A stretch of 64,000 bases of DNA from SSF14 sp046331245 (GCA_046331245.1 JAXLRH010000005.1:1-64000), one strand, 5' to 3'. Shown: positions 8,376 through 16,590, counted from the first letter of the stretch. Translations and numbers: made by a program. Notes: generated by a model from the sequence alone, not told the origin.

Positions 8376-8960
8376 GTGAAAGCCTCCTTCGCCCGACTGG
8401 TCCTCAAGCTCTGGCGCTGGACGCCCGTCGGTGTGAAGCCGTCGCGCGGCTCCGTCATCATCTGCGCGCCGCACACGTCCAACGTCGACTACCTGCTGAT
8501 GATCCTCGTCGCGTGGACGCAGCACATGAACCTGTCGTGGCTCGGCAAGGCGCAGCTGTTCAAGCCGCCGCTCGGCTGGCTCATGCGGGCCACGGGCGGC
8601 GTGTCGGTCGACCGCAGCGCGCCGCAGGGCATGGTGGGCCAGCTCACCGAGGAGTTCGGCCGCAACCCCGACCTCATGCTCGCCATCCCCGCCGAGGGCA
8701 CGCGCAGCCACACCGAGTACTGGAAGTCGGGCTTCTACCGCATCGCCGTGCAGGCGAAGGTGCCGATGTCGCTCGCGTTCATCGACAAGTCGACGCACAC
8801 CGTCGGCTTCGGTCCCGAGATCGAGCCGACGGGCGACCTCGTGGCCGACATGGCCGTCATCCGCGAGTTCTACGCCGGCAAGGTCGGGCTGAAGCCGGCC
8901 AACTTCGGGCCGGTGCGCCTGCGCGAGGAAGAGCCCGACGAGGGCGCCGCCGCCGGCTGA
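8376..8960 (+). CDS. 1-acyl-sn-glycerol-3-phosphate acyltransferase-like (PlsC family)
   Basis: A 194-residue acyltransferase with the PlsC motifs: PHTSNVD (H-x4-D catalytic pair, around residues 33-38) and PAEGTRS (around residue 100). It would transfer an acyl chain onto lysophosphatidate or a related lipid at the membrane surface. The usual NHxxxxD is PHTSNVD here. GTG 8376 is preferred over ATG 8364 because the ATG lies inside TATGGT, a -10-like hexamer exactly 7 nt before the GTG. Using 8364 would give 198 residues. Lipid substrate unknown. Confidence 0.8.
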   Translation: MKASFARLVLKLWRWTPVGVKPSRGSVIICAPHTSNVDYLLMILVAWTQHMNLSWLGKAQLFKPPLGWLMRATGGVSVDRSAPQGMVGQLTEEFGRNPDLMLAIPAEGTRSHTEYWKSGFYRIAVQAKVPMSLAFIDKSTHTVGFGPEIEPTGDLVADMAVIREFYAGKVGLKPANFGPVRLREEEPDEGAAAG

Positions 8961-8994
8961 GCGACGAACCTCCGCTGCCGGTCGAGCCGGTCGA

Positions 8995-9606
8995 TCAGAC
9001 CGGCGCCGGGCGCCACATGAAGTACAGCGTCGGGCCGTTCTTGAGCGTGAACGGCGACGTGACCTCGAACTTGTGGCGACCGTAGAACGGCACGTTCGAC
9101 TCCTTCGACGACTCGAGGTACGCGCCGAGGCCCTCGGTGTCGCAGCGTTCGAGCACCGGGGCGAGGAGGGCCGAACCGATGCCCTTGCCCTGGTGGTCGG
9201 GGTCGGTGCCGAGCACGGCCAGGTAGTGGTGCAGCTCGGTGGGGTGCCGCTTCTCCATCGCGTCCAGCACGCTGATCTTGGTGACGCCGCGCAGCCCGAC
9301 GACGCGGAGCAGGAGCGGGATGTGCCGGAGGTAGGCGCGGATCGGCACCTTCCAGTGACCCGGTGGAGCCCACACAGCGCCTCCGAGCACCCGACCGGAC
9401 GCGTCGTCGACGGCGACGTACACCGACTCGTCGGCGAGATGCATCGACGCGAACAGGCCGAGCAGCATCGCGGCCCGCGGGGCGACCGGCCGCTTGGCGA
9501 TGACGAAGTTCATCACGGGGTCGTCGTCGAACGCCCGGCCGAGCACGGAGGCGAGCTCGTCGAGGTCGCCCTCCGTGGCGAGACGGACGGTGACGCCCGC
9601 GGTCAC
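8995..9606 (-). CDS. GNAT-family N-acetyltransferase
   Basis: A 203-residue acetyltransferase of the GNAT fold. The acetyl-CoA binding motif A is HHYLAVLGTDPDHQGKGIGS (Q/R-x-x-G-x-G/A pattern), followed by LLAPVLERCD and the C-terminal NVPFYGRHKFEV typical of this group. It would acetylate an amine of unknown identity. The GTG start at 9606 overlaps the stop of the upstream phosphatidylcholine synthase gene as GTGA, so the two genes are probably translationally coupled. Functional connection between the two is not evident. Confidence 0.85.
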   Translation of the reverse strand: MTAGVTVRLATEGDLDELASVLGRAFDDDPVMNFVIAKRPVAPRAAMLLGLFASMHLADESVYVAVDDASGRVLGGAVWAPPGHWKVPIRAYLRHIPLLLRVVGLRGVTKISVLDAMEKRHPTELHHYLAVLGTDPDHQGKGIGSALLAPVLERCDTEGLGAYLESSKESNVPFYGRHKFEVTSPFTLKNGPTLYFMWRPAPV

Positions 9607-10385
9607 GACGCGGCCGCCGGATCGATCGGGCGGGAGTCGGTCGGCGTGGGATCGCCCCGGAACGTGCGCCACACGCCGACGCCCACGATCCAGAGCGCCC
9701 CGAAGTAGACCATCCCCTGCGCGATGCGGGCGTCGACGGGGAGGCAGCTGCGATCGCACCCCCTGGTGCGGTCGTCGATGATCCAGGTGAGGTACAGCAG
9801 CGCGGCGAGCCACAGCACGAGCACGGTGATGGTGGTGCGACGGAAGTCCCGCACGCGGATCGGGTGCACGAACTTCACCGGCACCACCGTGAACACGCTC
9901 ATCACGATGACGATGATCATGTTCGCCACCTTCGGGCTCTGCAGCACGAACATCACGTTGACGACCAGGTTCCACATGGCCGGGAACCCGTTGAAGTAGT
10001 TGTCCTCGCTCTGGATGTGGGTGTTCGAGAACAGGTACAGCGCCGTGAGCATCATCAGGCTGACGCCGATGAGGTCGAAGCGCTTGGGCAGCAGGTCGAA
10101 CTCGTGGATGAAGAACGCCGGGGCGATGACCGTGGTGACGTAGTCGATGATGAGGTCGCCGACGTGACCGTCGATGTGGGGGAGCACCGCGGAGATCTCG
10201 TAGCGGCGGGCGATGGGGCCGTCGAGGCCGTCGATGACCATGGCCACCGTCATCCAGGTGAGCGACATGCGGGGGCTGCCGTCGAGGGCCGAGACGAGCG
10301 CCAGGAAGCCGGCGATGATCCCGATGGCCGTGAAGACGTGGATGGCCCATGCCACACGGGGGTGGGCGGGATCGGTTGCGGTCAT
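9603..10385 (-). CDS. pcs: Phosphatidylcholine synthase
   Basis: A 260-residue membrane protein of the CDP-alcohol phosphatidyltransferase superfamily. The active-site signature is D52-G-L-D55-G-P-I-A-R60, then twelve residues, then G73-x3-D77-x3-D81. This spacing matches bacterial Pcs, which condenses choline with CDP-diacylglycerol in one step, rather than the x8 spacing of most relatives. About seven to eight membrane helices are visible. ATG 10385 has TAATCT exactly 7 nt upstream and no ribosome site, pointing to a leaderless mRNA; its promoter overlaps that of the divergent hemW-like gene. The Pcs call is fairly strong, but other CDP-alcohol substrates cannot be excluded. Confidence 0.78.
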   Translation of the reverse strand: MTATDPAHPRVAWAIHVFTAIGIIAGFLALVSALDGSPRMSLTWMTVAMVIDGLDGPIARRYEISAVLPHIDGHVGDLIIDYVTTVIAPAFFIHEFDLLPKRFDLIGVSLMMLTALYLFSNTHIQSEDNYFNGFPAMWNLVVNVMFVLQSPKVANMIIVIVMSVFTVVPVKFVHPIRVRDFRRTTITVLVLWLAALLYLTWIIDDRTRGCDRSCLPVDARIAQGMVYFGALWIVGVGVWRTFRGDPTPTDSRPIDPAAAS

Positions 10386-10404
10386 TTGCCGTAGATTAGA
10401 TGCC
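10386..10404. promoter_or_regulatory. Shared bidirectional leaderless promoter of pcs and the hemW-like gene
   Basis: Only 19 bp separate the two divergent start codons. On the plus strand TAGATT (10392-10397) is followed by 7 nt and TTG 10405. On the minus strand TAATCT (10398-10393) is followed by 7 nt and ATG 10385. The two -10 hexamers overlap in the near-palindrome TAGATTA, so one AT-rich core seems to serve both directions. Confidence 0.55.
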
Positions 10405-11589
10405 TTGCCGACCTCCGGCGTGATCCTCCCGAACCCGTCGGCGGTCGTTCGGCACCTGTACGTGCACGTGCCGTTCTGCCCCACGATCTGCCCGTTCTGC
10501 AGCTTCCACGTGGTCGAACGGCGGGCGGCCGCGGTCGACGCCTATCTCGCCCGGCTCGACCGCGAGCTCGCCGTTGCGGCCGAGCGTCTTCGCATCGAAC
10601 CCGACACGGTGTACCTCGGCGGCGGCACCCCCTCGTACCTCCGGCCGGCCGAGATGGAGCGGTTGTGCGCCATCGTCGACCGGCGCGTGGGGTGGAGTCG
10701 TGTGGAGGCGACGCTGGAGGTGCACCCGTCGACGGCCACCGAGGAGCGAGTGGCCGCGTGGAGCTCGCTCGGGTTCGACCGGTTCAGCGTGGGTGTGCAG
10801 TCGTTCGACGACGGCGTGCTGCGCACGTTGGGCCGCCCGCACGACGCGGCGACGTCGCGTCGCGTGGTGGAGTGGTGTCTCGCCACCGGCGCCGTCACGT
10901 CGCTCGATCTGATCACCGCGGTCGACGGCCAGGACCTCGCCGCCGACCTGGCCGCTGCCGTCGCGACCGGCGTGCACCACGTCTCGGCCTACACGCTCAC
11001 CATCGAGGAGGGCACGCCGTTCGAGCGTGCCGGCGTGCACGTCGCCGAGGAGGCAGAGCGCGACGCGATCGACCTGGTGGCGTCCACGCTGTCGGCGGCC
11101 GGCTTCGGGCGCTACGAGGTGTCGAACCACGCCCGGCCCGGCGCCCAGTGCGCGCACAACCGCGGGTACTGGGAGCACGACGCGTCCCTCGGTGTCGGCC
11201 CCTCCGCTGCGAGCCTGCTGGACGTCGCGGGCTCGTCGGGCGAGCCCGCCGTCGCCCGGTTCGCGAACCCGCACCTCGACGAGTGGCTCGCGTGCGACGA
11301 CGACGACCTCGGGCCCGACGCCGACGACGTGGTGACCGGCGACGCGCTGCTCGACGACGTGCTGCTGTGCGGGCTGCGGCTGGCCGAGGGCGTCGACCTG
11401 TCGCGGGCTGCCGCCCGGTGCGGCCTGACGACCGCGGCCGTGCGCGATGCGCTGGCCCCGACCGTCGAGCGTCTCGTGACCGACGGCGTGCTGCGCGTCG
11501 ACGGCGATCGCATCGCGGCGACGCCGGCGGGAGTACCGGTGCTCGACGGCGTGACCGCATCGCTGATGGCCCGCCCAGCAACCCTTTGA
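10405..11589 (+). CDS. hemW: Radical SAM haem chaperone HemW / coproporphyrinogen III oxidase-like
   Basis: A 394-residue radical SAM protein. The [4Fe-4S] motif CPTICPFC (CxxxCxxC) lies near residue 26, GGGTPSYL follows as the SAM-binding stretch, and HNRGYW (HNxxYW) marks HemW-type haem binding. HemW proteins hand haem to acceptor proteins; the true oxygen-independent oxidase HemN is the main alternative, but the CxxxCxxC cluster without an added cysteine and the short length favour HemW. TTG 10405 is chosen because a TAGATT hexamer sits 7 nt upstream; GTG 10420 is a possible later start. The C-terminal HemN-type winged domain is present (DDVLLCGLRLAEGVDLSRA). Confidence 0.82.
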   Translation: MPTSGVILPNPSAVVRHLYVHVPFCPTICPFCSFHVVERRAAAVDAYLARLDRELAVAAERLRIEPDTVYLGGGTPSYLRPAEMERLCAIVDRRVGWSRVEATLEVHPSTATEERVAAWSSLGFDRFSVGVQSFDDGVLRTLGRPHDAATSRRVVEWCLATGAVTSLDLITAVDGQDLAADLAAAVATGVHHVSAYTLTIEEGTPFERAGVHVAEEAERDAIDLVASTLSAAGFGRYEVSNHARPGAQCAHNRGYWEHDASLGVGPSAASLLDVAGSSGEPAVARFANPHLDEWLACDDDDLGPDADDVVTGDALLDDVLLCGLRLAEGVDLSRAAARCGLTTAAVRDALAPTVERLVTDGVLRVDGDRIAATPAGVPVLDGVTASLMARPATL

Positions 11590-11613
11590 CATTCGCCGAC
11601 CCATCGTTACCCT
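11586..11613 (+). promoter_or_regulatory. Predicted promoter before the coiled-coil gene
   Basis: TTGACA (11586-11591), a 16-nt spacer and TACCCT (11608-11613) overlap the stop codon of the hemW-like gene. The start codon is 45 nt further on and has a GGGAG ribosome site, so this mRNA would carry a normal leader, unlike many neighbours. Confidence 0.5.
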
Positions 11614-11657
11614 CCGAGGTGATGGGCGGAACCGCCCACCGATGCTGGGAGAGCACG

Positions 11658-12479
11658 ATGGCGAGACACGGCCGACGTAAGGACGCGATGTCCGAGATGG
11701 GACCGACGGCGGATTCGGAGAGCACGGCGCACCTGTTCACGCCGCTGGCGACGGCTCCCGAGCCGGTCGAGGGTGACGCCGTGGCGGCCGACGGGGTGGT
11801 CGTGGACGACTCCGTCATCGACGCCGCCACCGCCGACGCCGCGTGGATCGCCGCCGGCGAGGCCGTGTCGGCGCCGGCGGCCGCGCCGAGCGCGGACCTG
11901 GTGCCCGGCTCCGTGGTCGACGACCTCCGAGTTCGGCTCGTGGAGCTCCAGTCCACGGTCGAGCGCCTGGTGAACCAGACGCCGCCCGAGCACGAGTACG
12001 TCGTGCCCCCGGCGATCGATCCCGAGATCGAGAGCGCCTCGCGGACGCTCCGCTTCGCCCAGCAGACGGCCGACTCGGCCGTCGCCGAGGCACGCGAGGA
12101 GGCGCAGGCGATCCTCGCCGCCGCCCAGCGCGAACGCCAGGAGATCATCGCCGTGGCCCGTCGCGACGCCGACGTGGCGTTCGCTGCCGAGCGTGACCGC
12201 GTGGCGGCCGCAGCGGCCGACTGGGAGACGCAGCGGACCGCCGCCGCCGAGCAGGTGGACGCCCTCGCCGAGGCCCTGTCGTTGTACCGCGACCGGTTCG
12301 CCGACCTGGAGGCGGCGCTCGCCGACGCACGGAGCCGGCTCCGGCCGGCGGCCAGCGCGTCCGCGGCGCCCGTGGTGGTCGCCGACGAGCACGACGATCA
12401 GGACGCGGGTGCGGACGTGGTCGACATCACCGACGCGGCGTCGGCCCCACGCACCTCGTCGAGCGCGACCAACTTCTGA
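11658..12479 (+). CDS. Coiled-coil protein, function unknown
   Basis: A 273-residue acidic protein without a signal peptide. Residues ~1-85 are low-complexity and Ala/Asp rich. Residues ~88-230 form long heptad-like helices (DDLRVRLVELQSTVERLV, then ASRTLRFAQQTADSAVAEAR and AQRERQEIIAVARRDADVAF), and the tail is disordered. The central part resembles DivIVA/Wag31-like or ATP-synthase b-like coiled coils, but I see no DivIVA membrane-binding motif. It could be a scaffold at the cell pole or membrane; this is a guess. ATG 11658 has GGGAG upstream. Confidence 0.6.
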   Translation: MARHGRRKDAMSEMGPTADSESTAHLFTPLATAPEPVEGDAVAADGVVVDDSVIDAATADAAWIAAGEAVSAPAAAPSADLVPGSVVDDLRVRLVELQSTVERLVNQTPPEHEYVVPPAIDPEIESASRTLRFAQQTADSAVAEAREEAQAILAAAQRERQEIIAVARRDADVAFAAERDRVAAAAADWETQRTAAAEQVDALAEALSLYRDRFADLEAALADARSRLRPAASASAAPVVVADEHDDQDAGADVVDITDAASAPRTSSSATNF

Positions 12480-12557
12480 TCCGGCCCCGTCCTCGCTGGT
12501 ACGGTCGGCGGGGTTGCGGCGGACGCAGCACGGCAGGATCTCGGCGGAGGGTTCTCG

Positions 12558-14504
12558 ATGGGGAAGTGGAGCAGGGTCGCGTTGGTGTGTGCCACCGTGA
12601 CGGCGGTGCTGGGCGTCGTGGGCGTCGGCACGAGCGGTGCGGACCCGGTGGGTTCGATCGGCAACCGGGTGTGGGTGGATCTGAACGCGAACGGGTTCCG
12701 CGATCCGGGTGAGCCCGGGCTGGCCGGCGTCGTGGTCTCGCTCCGGGGCGAGGGACCCGGAGGCCTCACCGGTCGCACGACGGTGGGCGGGTGGTACGGC
12801 TTCGACACGTTCGACTCCACCGACTGCTTCCGCCTCTCGATCACCATCCCCGAGGGTTACGTGGCGTCACCGAGCGTCGGCCCGAGCGGGCCCACGGCGA
12901 GTCGCATCCAGCCCGACGGCACCGTCGCCGAACCGGTGTGCGGCACCGGCACCGAGCAGAACGACTGGGACGCCGGCGTGGTGCCGCAGAACGGGGCGCC
13001 GTCGGCGTCGACGGGCCACATCGGCAACCGCGTGTTCGACGACCGCAACGGCAACGGCGTTCGTGACGGCGGCGAGCCGGGCATCGCCGGCGTGCGCGTC
13101 ACCCTCTCCGACGTCGGCGGGACACCCCTGGTTTCCGGAGCGACGGCGGCGGGTGGTTGGTACGGGTTCAGCGGACTCGACGAGTCCGCCTGCTACCGGG
13201 TGGCGATCACCGTGCCCGCCGGCCGGCTCGCGACGAGCCCCGACGCCGGCTCCGACGACAACGTGGACTCCGACGCCGGACCGACCGGCGCCTTCACCAC
13301 GCCCGTGTGCCTCACGCCGTCGAACGCGTCGCAGGACCAGTGGGACGCCGGCCTGATCTCCGCGCCGGCACCGCCGACCACGACCACCATCCCGCCCGGT
13401 CCGACCACGACGGAGCCGGTCCGGACCACGACCACGCTGCCGACCGACATCCTGCCGCCCGACGGCACGCTGCCGCGCCCCACGTTGGCGTCGGCGCGGG
13501 CGTCGGGCATCGCCGTCGGCGAGAACATCGGGTGCGCCGTGATCACCGACGGAACCGTGCGGTGCTGGGGGTTCAACGGCATCGGGCAGCTGGGCGACGG
13601 GACGACGGTCAACTCGGCGGATCCCGTCGCCGTCGCGGGGGTCGCCGGCGCCACCCAGGTGGTCGTCACCGGCTACAGCGCGTGCGCGCTCCTGTCCGGC
13701 GGCACGGTCTCGTGCTGGGGCGACGACCAGCGCGGCTATCGCCACACCTCCGTCAACCCGGCGGCGCTGGCGAAACCACTTGCGGGAGCCGCCGAACTGA
13801 CCCAGATCGCCGGCAACCAGGTGGGGGTCTGCGGCATCGGCGCCGCCCGCACCGTCACCTGCTGGCTCGACGACCTGAGCTCTCCCACCGGCTTCACGTC
13901 GGCGGTGTCGATCCCCGGTCTCACCGACGTCCTCCGGGTGAGCGTCGGCGGCGACCGGGCGTGCGTGATCCGCGCCGACGGCACGGTGTGGTGCTGGGGC
14001 ATGAGCCGCAACGGGCCGACGGTCGAGGTGCCGCTGCAGGTCGCCGGTGCCGCCAACGCCACGCAGGTGGCGCTCGATCGCGCCTCGAACGCGACGTGCG
14101 CGTCGCTCGTCGGCGGCGAGGTCGTGTGCTGGGGCGCCAACGACGACGGTCAGCTGGGCAACGGCACGCAGGAGCTCTCGGTGACGCCCGTGCTCGTCGG
14201 GGGCAACCTCCCGCCGGTGCGCGACATCGGCATGGGCGGCCTCGCCGCGTGCGCCGTCGGGGTCGACGGCGCGGCACGTTGCTGGGGCCAATACCTCGAC
14301 GACCCGGTGCATCCGTTCGAGACGCCGCGCCACCTCACGCCGGTGGCCGTCCCGGGCCTCACCGACGTCGCCGACATCGAGATCTCGCTCGGCATGACGG
14401 TCGCCCTGCGCACCGACGGCTCGGTGTGGGTGTGGCGCGTGGGCGGGCTGCCCACGCCGATCACGGGGCTGCCGCAGGGGACCCCGGTCCCCGGGAACTG
14501 GTAG
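12558..14504 (+). CDS. Secreted SdrD-B repeat / RCC1 propeller fusion protein
   Basis: A 648-residue exported protein with a signal peptide (residues ~1-29, ending ...TSGA). Two SdrD B-like beta-sandwich domains follow, each opening with IGNRV..D.N.NG.RD.GEPG (residues ~33-140 and ~150-272). A Thr/Pro linker at ~275-305 leads to about seven RCC1-type blades (~320-640) with repeated C-A..DGTVRCWG patterns. Most blades carry a Cys pair before WG, perhaps disulfides. SdrD-B domains usually bind calcium and form rigid stalks, so this looks like a surface stalk presenting a propeller. ATG 12558 has GGAGG upstream. Ligand unknown. Confidence 0.78.
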   Translation: MGKWSRVALVCATVTAVLGVVGVGTSGADPVGSIGNRVWVDLNANGFRDPGEPGLAGVVVSLRGEGPGGLTGRTTVGGWYGFDTFDSTDCFRLSITIPEGYVASPSVGPSGPTASRIQPDGTVAEPVCGTGTEQNDWDAGVVPQNGAPSASTGHIGNRVFDDRNGNGVRDGGEPGIAGVRVTLSDVGGTPLVSGATAAGGWYGFSGLDESACYRVAITVPAGRLATSPDAGSDDNVDSDAGPTGAFTTPVCLTPSNASQDQWDAGLISAPAPPTTTTIPPGPTTTEPVRTTTTLPTDILPPDGTLPRPTLASARASGIAVGENIGCAVITDGTVRCWGFNGIGQLGDGTTVNSADPVAVAGVAGATQVVVTGYSACALLSGGTVSCWGDDQRGYRHTSVNPAALAKPLAGAAELTQIAGNQVGVCGIGAARTVTCWLDDLSSPTGFTSAVSIPGLTDVLRVSVGGDRACVIRADGTVWCWGMSRNGPTVEVPLQVAGAANATQVALDRASNATCASLVGGEVVCWGANDDGQLGNGTQELSVTPVLVGGNLPPVRDIGMGGLAACAVGVDGAARCWGQYLDDPVHPFETPRHLTPVAVPGLTDVADIEISLGMTVALRTDGSVWVWRVGGLPTPITGLPQGTPVPGNW

Positions 14505-14583
14505 CTGCTACCGCAGTCCCGTTGCCGCTATCGCGGTCCCATCGCTGCTACCGCAGTCCCGTCGCTGCTACCGCAGTGCCACC
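14504..14583. repeat. 4 x 20-bp tandem hairpin repeat
   Basis: Four 20-bp units lie head to tail at 14504-14523, 14524-14543, 14544-14563 and 14564-14583, between two convergent genes. They overlap the last codons of fumarase. Each of units 1, 3 and 4 contains CTGC-TACC-GCAG; unit 2 contains CCGC-TATC-GCGG, where both sides of the stem changed together. A small stem-loop in each unit is therefore supported by compensatory change. It may act as a two-way transcription barrier or 3' stabiliser. Confidence 0.85.
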
Positions 14584-16202
14584 GGCGTCGAGACGTCGGC
14601 GTAGAAGTCGTTGCCCTTGTCGTCGACCACGATGAACGCCGGGAAGTCCTCGATCTCGATCTTCCACACCGCCTCCATGCCGAGCTCGGGGTAGTCGAGC
14701 ACCTCGACGTGGCGGATGCAGTCCTGCGCGAGCTTGGCGGCCGGGCCGCCGATCGAGCCGAGGTAGAAGCCGCCGTGCGCCTGGCACGCGTCGGTGACCG
14801 CCTTGCTGCGGTTGCCCTTGGCGAGCATGACCATCGAGCCGCCGGCGGCCTGGAACTTGTCGACGTAGCTGTCCATGCGACCGGCGGTGGTGGGGCCGAA
14901 CGACCCGGAGGCCATGCCGGTGGGGGTCTTGGCCGGGCCGGCGTAGTACACGGCGTGGTCGCGCAGGTAGGCGGGCAGTGGCTCGCCGGCGTCGAGCCGC
15001 TCGGCGATCTTGGCGTGGGCGATGTCGCGCGCCACAACCAGGGTGCCGGTGAGCGACAGGCGGGTCTTCACCGGGTAGCGGCTGAGCTCGGCGCGGATCT
15101 CGTCCATCGGCCGGCTGAGGTCGATGCTCACCACCTCGTCGCCGAAGTGCGCCTCGTTCACCTCGGGGAGGAACCGCGCCGGGTCGTGCTCGAGCTCCTC
15201 GAGGAACACGCCGTCGGCGGTGATCTTGGCGAGCGCCTGGCGGTCGGCCGAGCACGACACGGCGATCGCGACCGGGCACGACGCGCCGTGACGGGGAAGA
15301 CGGATGACGCGCACGTCGTGGCAGAAGTACTTGCCCCCGAACTGCGCGCCGATGCCGAAGCTCTGCGTCAGCTTCAGCACCTCGGCCTCGAGCTCCAGGT
15401 CGCGGAAGCCGTGACCGAGCGACGACCCCTCCTTGGGGAGGGTGTCGAGGTAGCGGGTGGATGCGAGCTTCGCCGTCTCGACCGCGAACTCCGCGGAGGT
15501 GCCGCCGATGACGATCGCGAGGTGGTAGGGCGGGCAGGCGGAGGTGCCGATGTAGCGGAGGTTCTTGTCGAGGAACGCCATGAGGCTCGTCGGGTTGAGC
15601 AGCGCCTTCGTCTCCTGGAACAGGTAGCTCTTGTTCGCCGAGCCGCCGCCCTTGGCCATGAACATGAACTTGTAGGCGTCGCCGTCGATGGCCGAGATCT
15701 TGATCTCCGCCGGCAGGTTGGACGCCGTGTTGACCTCGTCCCACATCGTGAGCGGCGCCATCTGGCTGTAGCGGAGGTTGGACGTCTGGTAGGTGTCGAA
15801 CACGCCGCGGGCGAGGTGCTTCTCGTCCTCGCCGCCGTTGACGAGCACGAACTGGCCCTTCTTGCCCTTGATGATGGCGGTGCCGGTGTCCTGGCACGAC
15901 GGCAGCACGCCGCCCGCCGCGATGTTGGCGTTCTTCAGCAGCTCCAGCGCCACGAAGCAGTCGTTGGGCGACGCCTCGGGGTCGTCGAGGATGTTGCGCA
16001 GCTGCTGGAGGTGGCCCGGGCGCAGGAGGTGCGCGATGTCGCGCATGGCGGTGGCCGTGAGGGTGGTGAGCACCTCGGGCTCGACCTGCAGGAAGCGGTT
16101 GCCGTTGGCCTCGAAGGTGCTGACGCCGTCGGTGGTGAGCAGGCGGTACGGGGTCTCGTCACCGCTGATCGGCAGGATTTCTGAGAAGGCGAACTCGGTC
16201 AT
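14568..16202 (-). CDS. fumA: Fumarate hydratase, class I ([4Fe-4S])
   Basis: A 544-residue two-domain class I fumarase interconverting fumarate and L-malate in the TCA cycle. The N-terminal alpha domain has LPSCQDTGTAI (cluster Cys), MFMAKGGGSANKSYL and GTSACPPYHLAIVIGG (cluster Cys). The C-terminal beta domain has FGPTTAGRMDSYV and MVMLAKGNRS. This iron-sulfur form is unrelated to class II FumC. ATG 16202 overlaps the stop of the upstream zinc-ribbon gene (ATGA). The stop codon lies inside the fourth unit of a 20-bp tandem repeat, so the last codons (TPVALR) are repeat-derived. Confidence 0.92.
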   Translation of the reverse strand: MTEFAFSEILPISGDETPYRLLTTDGVSTFEANGNRFLQVEPEVLTTLTATAMRDIAHLLRPGHLQQLRNILDDPEASPNDCFVALELLKNANIAAGGVLPSCQDTGTAIIKGKKGQFVLVNGGEDEKHLARGVFDTYQTSNLRYSQMAPLTMWDEVNTASNLPAEIKISAIDGDAYKFMFMAKGGGSANKSYLFQETKALLNPTSLMAFLDKNLRYIGTSACPPYHLAIVIGGTSAEFAVETAKLASTRYLDTLPKEGSSLGHGFRDLELEAEVLKLTQSFGIGAQFGGKYFCHDVRVIRLPRHGASCPVAIAVSCSADRQALAKITADGVFLEELEHDPARFLPEVNEAHFGDEVVSIDLSRPMDEIRAELSRYPVKTRLSLTGTLVVARDIAHAKIAERLDAGEPLPAYLRDHAVYYAGPAKTPTGMASGSFGPTTAGRMDSYVDKFQAAGGSMVMLAKGNRSKAVTDACQAHGGFYLGSIGGPAAKLAQDCIRHVEVLDYPELGMEAVWKIEIEDFPAFIVVDDKGNDFYADVSTPVALR

Positions 16203-16480
16203 GCCCCCAACCGTAGCCAGCGGCGCAGACCCCGCCGATTCCGGGGCGGCGGCTCCTCCGTCCCGGTCCACGGACGGGGGTAGGGCGCCGGGTACGGGCG
16301 GGTGCCGGGCACCGGCGCGGTGGCCACGGCCGGGCGACGCCGCGCCAGCGGCGGCACCTCGGGCACCGCCACGTCGGCGCGCACCCACACGAGCTCGGCG
16401 CTGGTCGTCGGAGCGGGACGGCAGTAGGAGCAGTCGCCGTCGTCGGACAGCTGGAAGTGGCAGGTGGGACACTCGCGCAT
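16199..16480 (-). CDS. Small zinc-ribbon protein upstream of fumarase
   Basis: A 93-residue protein with an N-terminal zinc ribbon (CPTCHFQLSDDGDCSYC, two CxxC pairs 11 residues apart) followed by a Pro/Arg-rich, probably disordered tail. No function is recognised. The stop overlaps the ATG of the class I fumarase gene by 4 bp, so the two are probably translated together. The fumarase carries a labile Fe-S cluster; a metal-binding partner is conceivable but speculative. Confidence 0.6.
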   Translation of the reverse strand: MRECPTCHFQLSDDGDCSYCRPAPTTSAELVWVRADVAVPEVPPLARRRPAVATAPVPGTRPYPAPYPRPWTGTEEPPPRNRRGLRRWLRLGA

Positions 16481-16506
16481 CCCCAGGTGATCGGCAGTCC
16501 GGCCGG

Positions 16507-16586
16507 TCGGCCTGAGACCATTCCGGCCCGTCGGCCTGAGACCATTCCGGCCCGTCGGCCTGAGACCAATCCGGCCCGTCGGCCTG
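16507..16586. repeat. 3.3 x 24-bp tandem repeat in front of marR
   Basis: Three 24-bp units (16507-16530, 16531-16554, 16555-16578; one mismatch in the third) and an 8-bp partial unit fill the gap between the divergent zinc-ribbon and marR genes. Each unit contains GGCC-TGAGACCATTCC-GGCC. The array ends 4 bp before the TACCAT -10 element of marR, so it covers the -35 region and upstream DNA. It could be a multi-site operator for the MarR protein. Confidence 0.85.
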
Positions 16587-16590
16587 TCGG

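Noticed and set aside
14504..14583. CRISPR array or phage attachment site
   Set aside because: Contiguous 20-bp repeats without spacers; no integrase or tRNA nearby.
16507..16586. CRISPR array
   Set aside because: Units are contiguous 24-bp copies without unique spacers, and there are no cas genes.
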